Assembly: GCA_903827375.1 (NCBI GenBank)
Contig: CAIKHZ010000315.1
Coordinates: 33,480-97,479, forward strand
Source: Akkermansiaceae bacterium
GTDB taxonomy: Bacteria; Verrucomicrobiota; Verrucomicrobiia; Verrucomicrobiales; Akkermansiaceae
Direction: 5' to 3'
Length of the DNA: 64,000 bases
Part shown: one piece after another, positions 63,271 through 64,000 of the stretch
Numbering within the stretch: the first letter of the stretch is position 1
Layout: each line of letters begins with the position of its first letter
Program-made: the position numbers and the translations under genes
Notes under the pieces: generated by a model
The model's database searches: none
What the model saw: the letters and a program-made list of their open reading frames with translations, nothing else
Told to the model about the DNA's origin: nothing

Positions 63271-63915
63271 CTAACCAGCCATCGCGACCAGCGTTTCCAA
63301 CACCGCTTGGTTATCCTGATGCCCCGCTCCCTGCTTGTAGGCCAGAGAGGCGATCATCGGCAACAGCAGATCATCGCCCCATCCGGTCCGGCGCAAGTAC
63401 TCACAGCACGAGGGCCGCGACAAGGCCGCCTGCGTCCACTGGATCGCACCATTGCTACTCAGCCGCATGACCAACCTGGCATCCTGCAAAAAATAGTGCA
63501 CAAGATCGATTCCAGGCAAACCGTCCCGGTGGCCCCACTCCCAATCTAGCAACACCAAGCTACCATCCGGCCGCCGCAAAATGTTCCAACGCGCAAAGTC
63601 TCCATGGCAAATCACCGGAGTTAGCATCGCCTCAGAAAGCCGCGCTAACGCCAACTTCCCACCATCCCAGCCAGATAAAGCCGCCTCAATAGCCTCCCAT
63701 TCCGGAAATGTGGTCATCCTCCGCTGCGGCTGATCTGTGATCCATCCTCCTAGCAAATCAATTGCTTCAGCAAACTCACCGGCCCTAAACACCTTACCTG
63801 TCAGATAGGGCATGCGCAACAACGTCAGGCCCGGTGCCCGGTGCAATCCGAGCAACCTTGGAACTCCTGTCACTAGGGATTGCAACTCTACCAACGCATT
63901 GGCTTCCTGTTCCAA
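63271..63915 (-). CDS. APH-type phosphotransferase, possibly truncated
   Basis: 214 residues from a TTG at 63915, the only possible start after an in-frame stop upstream; no ATG or GTG is available. TPVICHGDFARWNILRRPDG (the HGDxxxxN Brenner motif) and LVLLDWEWGHRDGLPGIDLV (the magnesium aspartate) identify the kinase fold. The usual N-terminal ATP-binding strands are missing, although the bases before the TTG still read as family-like (FGDAGAKV). Either the start is a weak TTG or the 5' part is damaged. Members phosphorylate small molecules or sugars; here it may act on a polysaccharide precursor. Confidence 0.68.
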   Translation of the reverse strand: MEQEANALVELQSLVTGVPRLLGLHRAPGLTLLRMPYLTGKVFRAGEFAEAIDLLGGWITDQPQRRMTTFPEWEAIEAALSGWDGGKLALARLSEAMLTPVICHGDFARWNILRRPDGSLVLLDWEWGHRDGLPGIDLVHYFLQDARLVMRLSSNGAIQWTQAALSRPSCCEYLRRTGWGDDLLLPMIASLAYKQGAGHQDNQAVLETLVAMAG

Positions 63916-64000
63916 AACCTTGGCTCCTGCATCCCCGAATGCCTCCTCGCATCCAAATCCCCCAGCACCCTATACGCCTCGTTGATGAGCAAAAAAGCCT
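63888..64000 (-). CDS. Partial J-domain-like (DnaJ) protein, C-terminal end
   Basis: The minus-strand frame entering from the window edge reads AFLLINEAYRVLGDLDARRH and then about 17 residues to a TAG at 63888-63890. INEAYRVLGDLDARR matches helix III-IV of J domains (INEAYEVLSDPEKRR). It overlaps the start of the phosphotransferase by 28 bases. Only the end of the gene is visible, so function beyond the J-like region cannot be judged. Confidence 0.45.
   Translation of the reverse strand, partial: AFLLINEAYRVLGDLDARRHSGMQEPRFWNRKPMRW

Noticed and set aside
1..64000. CRISPR arrays, tRNA or rRNA genes, integrase/att structures, intact IS elements
   Set aside because: Looked for along both strands; no regularly spaced repeats, cloverleaf-like segments, transposase motifs or flanking direct repeats were recognised. 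Short RNA genes could still be missed by eye.

Overview
The window is 64 kb of GC-rich (about 60% by eye) bacterial chromosome, most likely from a Verrucomicrobiota member, probably order Verrucomicrobiales. This rests on protein families rather than a marker gene: PPC-domain and DUF6288-type secreted proteins, many sulfatases and SASA-type esterases, an exosortase/EpsI pair, and typical verrucomicrobial versions of accA, acpP, fbaA and prs. I saw no rRNA, tRNA, CRISPR array or intact insertion sequence.

Layout. (1) 1-4130, plus strand: the end of a large secreted PPC-domain protein and a secreted FAD-dependent oxidoreductase. (2) 4591-23367, minus strand: an 18.8-kb run of exported proteins in one orientation. 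In transcription order these are a coiled-coil transglutaminase-like protein, a SASA esterase with a shared C-terminal module, a LamG protein, SASA, DUF6288, SASA, a giant DUF6288, a decayed esterase/FGE remnant, and a duplicated HExxH metallopeptidase. Three joints overlap by 4 bases or sit within 12. It looks like a dedicated extracellular glycan or glycoprotein processing locus and is the best candidate here for an undescribed system. (3) 23.4-24.9 kb: gene debris, a small lipoprotein and an unknown protein. (4) 24.9-30 kb: housekeeping genes (accA, a LysM/degenerate YkuD protein, acpP, fbaA). (5) 30-38.5 kb: membrane proteins (DUF2339-like, TSUP, VC0807-like) and a three-sulfatase operon. 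(6) 38.9-45.4 kb: ppk2, recQ, dgt, rplY, prs. (7) 45.4-64 kb: an exosortase/EpsI pair, then a tightly packed minus-strand exopolysaccharide cluster with an O-antigen-ligase-like polymerase, a polyprenyl-phosphate sugar transferase, several glycosyltransferases, two multi-spanning membrane proteins, two methyltransferase-like proteins and a phosphotransferase.

How the genes may work together. Region 7 would build and export a fucosylated surface polysaccharide; the initiating transferase, polymerase and chain-extending transferases are present, but no flippase or chain-length regulator is visible. Region 2 plus the sulfatases would act outside the cytoplasm on acetylated and sulfated glycans. 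A formylglycine-generating enzyme appears only as a broken fragment, so sulfatase activation must rely on a copy elsewhere. Start sites were moved from the longest possible ORF to an internal ATG wherever a signal peptide, a family N-terminus or a 4-base overlap with the preceding gene supported it.
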